Shown here one piece after another: positions 13,809 through 14,912 of a DNA stretch of 14,912 nucleotides. The DNA lies in assembly GCA_011046145.1 (NCBI GenBank), contig DSBA01000044.1, forward strand, positions 1 to 14,912. The letters are read 5' to 3'. The notes under the pieces are model-generated. The model saw nothing but the letters and a program-made list of their open reading frames with translations, made no database searches and was not told the origin of the DNA. Within the stretch, counting starts at the first letter, position 1, and each line of letters starts with the position of its first letter. This DNA comes from Candidatus Uhrbacteria bacterium. GTDB lineage: Bacteria; Patescibacteriota; Patescibacteriia; CAIXNZ01. The position numbers and the translations under genes were made by a program.

Positions 13809-14736
13809 TTATTTTTGTTTATAATTTTCCATAAAATCTTTCAGCCTGGTTAAAGCGTCTGTTAGGTCTTCAATATGGGGCAAAAAGACAATGCGGAAAT
13901 GGTCAGGCTTTGGCCAGTTAAAGCCTTTGCCTGGTACTAAGAGAACATGTTTTTCCCTTAGAAAATCAAGTAGGAATTTTTCATCATTTTTGATTTTGAA
14001 TTTCTCCGTGTCAATTTTTGGGAAAAAATAAAGACCACAATTTGGCTTGACACAGCTTATCCCTTCAATTTGAGATAGCAATTCATAGCCTTTATCGCGC
14101 TGTAAGCGTAGCCGGCCGCCTTCTTTTGTTAGGTCATAGATTGACTGATAACCGCCCAAAGCGGTCTGAATGGCAATTTGCCCAACTGCATTGCTGCATA
14201 AACGCATATTACAAAGCAGATTAATGCCTTCAATATAGTCTTTTGCCGCGGCTATGTTGCCGGAAATTACTAACCAGCCAGCGCGAAAGCCGGGCAAGCG
14301 GTAATTTTTTGATAGCCCGTTATAGGTAAGGAAAAGGACATCCTCAGCTAAGGAGGCGATGGAAATGCTTTCTCCTTCATAAATGATTTTGTCATAAATT
14401 TCATCGGAAAAAACAATCAGCTTGTGTTCTTGGGCAATTTTGACAATTTGTTCCAGTATTTCACGGTTGTAAATAGCGCCAGTTGGGTTGTTAAACGGGA
14501 TAATAACAATCCCTTTGGTTTTTGGCGTGATTTTTTTCTGCAGGTCATTGAGGTCAGGCTGCCAGTCAGCTTTTTCATCGCACAAATAATGCACTGGTTT
14601 GCCGCCGGCAAACTTAACTGTTGCTGTCCAAAGTGGATAATCAGGCGCAGGAATAAGAATCTCATCGCCAAAATTAAGAAGAGCATTAAGGCTGATACGA
14701 ATCAGGTCTGAAACTCCGTCGCCAGTAAAAATATTA
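13809..14736 (-). pseudogene. alaA: AlaA-type aminotransferase, N-terminus removed by IS insertion
   Basis: This fold-type I PLP aminotransferase resembles E. coli AlaA (alanine transaminase; pyruvate plus glutamate to alanine plus 2-oxoglutarate). Matching segments are GVSDLI, PAPDYPLWTATVKFAGGKP, VHYLCDE, FNNPTGAIY, SDEIYDKIIY, NGLSKNYRLPGFRAGW with the PLP lysine, and VPGKGFNWPKPDHFRI. Homology starts at the residues just before IFTGDGVSDLI, about residue 97 of the roughly 405 in AlaA. The host sequence ends exactly where the IS inverted repeat starts (14736/14737), the codon there being split. The open frame continues about 14 codons into the IS to an ATG at 14775-14777, but those residues are IS-derived. 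The substrate-binding N-terminal part is missing, so the gene is probably inactive. If the insertion is only in some cells, an intact allele may exist. Confidence 0.8.
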
Positions 14737-14761
14737 GGGTAAAGTTTGAAAATCGTACCAA
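14737..14761. repeat. Terminal inverted repeat, left end of IS
   Basis: This end matches the reverse complement of 99-123 at 19 of 25 positions, with the first nine and last five bases identical. The abrupt loss of aminotransferase homology at 14736 independently marks its outer edge. Confidence 0.78.
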
Positions 14762-14772
14762 AATGATATAAT
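14746..14772 (+). promoter_or_regulatory. Transposase promoter with extended -10, leaderless
   Basis: TGA-TATAAT (14764-14772) is an extended consensus -10 six bases before the transposase ATG at 14779. TTGAAA (14746-14751), inside the inverted repeat, could be a -35 but the spacing is only 15 bp. The layout predicts a leaderless transposase mRNA. Confidence 0.6.
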
Positions 14773-14778
14773 TTCATT

Positions 14779-14912
14779 ATGGTAAGATGTTCAAAATATT
14801 TTAATAAAAAACTTTGGCAATTAAGTGATGGGCGGTTAAAATGTCGCCAATGCCGTAAAGTTTTTACAGTTAAGAAAACAAATGGGAAATTATTAAAAAG
14901 TATAATTTCCGA
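14779..14912 (+). CDS. Transposase N-terminal fragment, IS1595-like zinc ribbon
   Basis: Forty-four codons of the transposase start are visible before the window ends. They read MVRCSKYFNKKLWQLSDGRL, then KCRQCRKVFTVKK. The pattern C-x2-C, KKLW-LSDGR, C-x2-C, F is the zinc ribbon found at the start of many IS1595-type transposases. The second cysteine of the first pair is replaced by tyrosine (TAT at 14797-14799), one base away from TGT, so the ribbon may be impaired in this copy. The rest, including the catalytic domain, is outside the window; the C-terminal part at the left edge is from another copy. Confidence 0.65.
   Translation, partial: MVRCSKYFNKKLWQLSDGRLKCRQCRKVFTVKKTNGKLLKSIIS

Larger units (their letters stand above)
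14737..14912 (+). mobile_element. Left end of an IS1595-like insertion sequence (partial)
   Basis: The element begins with the 25-bp inverted repeat at 14737-14761 (GGGTAAAGTTTGA, then TACCAA), related to the end at 99-123. It then has a promoter and the transposase start, and runs off the right edge. It is in the same orientation as the left-edge copy. The eight bases before it (AAATATTA) differ from the eight after the left copy (CAGGAAAT), so the two are separate insertions rather than the two ends of one. Confidence 0.78.

Noticed and set aside
14424..14711. 95-aa plus-strand frame opposite the aminotransferase
   Set aside because: It is the antisense shadow of a clearly homologous gene, with no promoter or domain of its own.
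124..14736. Composite transposon bounded by two IS copies
   Set aside because: The interior holds essential housekeeping genes, and the flanking bases suggest independent insertions into two different genes.

Overview
The window is an AT-rich stretch of bacterial chromosome carrying ordinary housekeeping genes: glycyl-tRNA synthetase, ribosome recycling factor, clamp-loader delta', MreB and an RluB-type pseudouridine synthase. These sit beside a cell-surface glycosyltransferase block. The gene set, the DUF4012 membrane protein, the small PspC protein, the near absence of Shine-Dalgarno sequences and the apparently leaderless promoters together suggest a Candidate Phyla Radiation (Patescibacteria) genome, perhaps Parcubacteria-like. 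This is inference; no rRNA or other strong taxonomic marker is present. TGA ends two full-length genes (one glycosyltransferase and frr), which argues against the recoded Absconditabacteria/Gracilibacteria.

Both edges lie inside copies of one insertion sequence in the same orientation. The left edge (1-123) holds the transposase C-terminus and right inverted repeat; the right edge (14737-14912) holds the left inverted repeat and transposase N-terminus. The two 25-bp ends match at 19 positions when one is reverse-complemented. Each copy interrupts a host gene: a membrane-anchored Ig-like/glucodextranase-B-like protein on the left and an AlaA-type aminotransferase on the right. The contig probably stops here because the element is repeated in the genome.

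Layout from left to right: IS right end; C-terminal fragment of the surface protein (124-489); a small membrane protein (588-884); a two-hairpin bidirectional terminator (890-970); rluB-like on the minus strand (970-1641); an intergenic region with a 28-bp perfect palindrome inside a larger stem (1685-1766); pspC-like (1837-2112) with a 30-bp in-frame tandem duplication; and acylphosphatase (2284-2562). A same-strand block follows: a processive-type membrane GT2, two WbbL-like GT2 enzymes and a DUF4012 protein (2662-8284), which look like a surface polysaccharide or glycoconjugate module. Next come mreB (8429-9436), holB (9534-10556), a BNR/Asp-box propeller lipoprotein (10568-11668), frr (11762-12325) and glyQS (12415-13734). 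A bidirectional terminator then separates glyQS from the minus-strand, IS-disrupted alaA-like gene.

The intergenic gaps hold several structured or repetitive stretches: nested hairpins, a long purine/pyrimidine inverted repeat, a 16-bp tandem repeat and G/A-rich degenerate repeats. I found no CRISPR array, tRNA or rRNA, and no convincing novel multi-gene system. The most unusual items are the three-way-junction elements, the leaderless promoter pattern and the IS-bounded ends.
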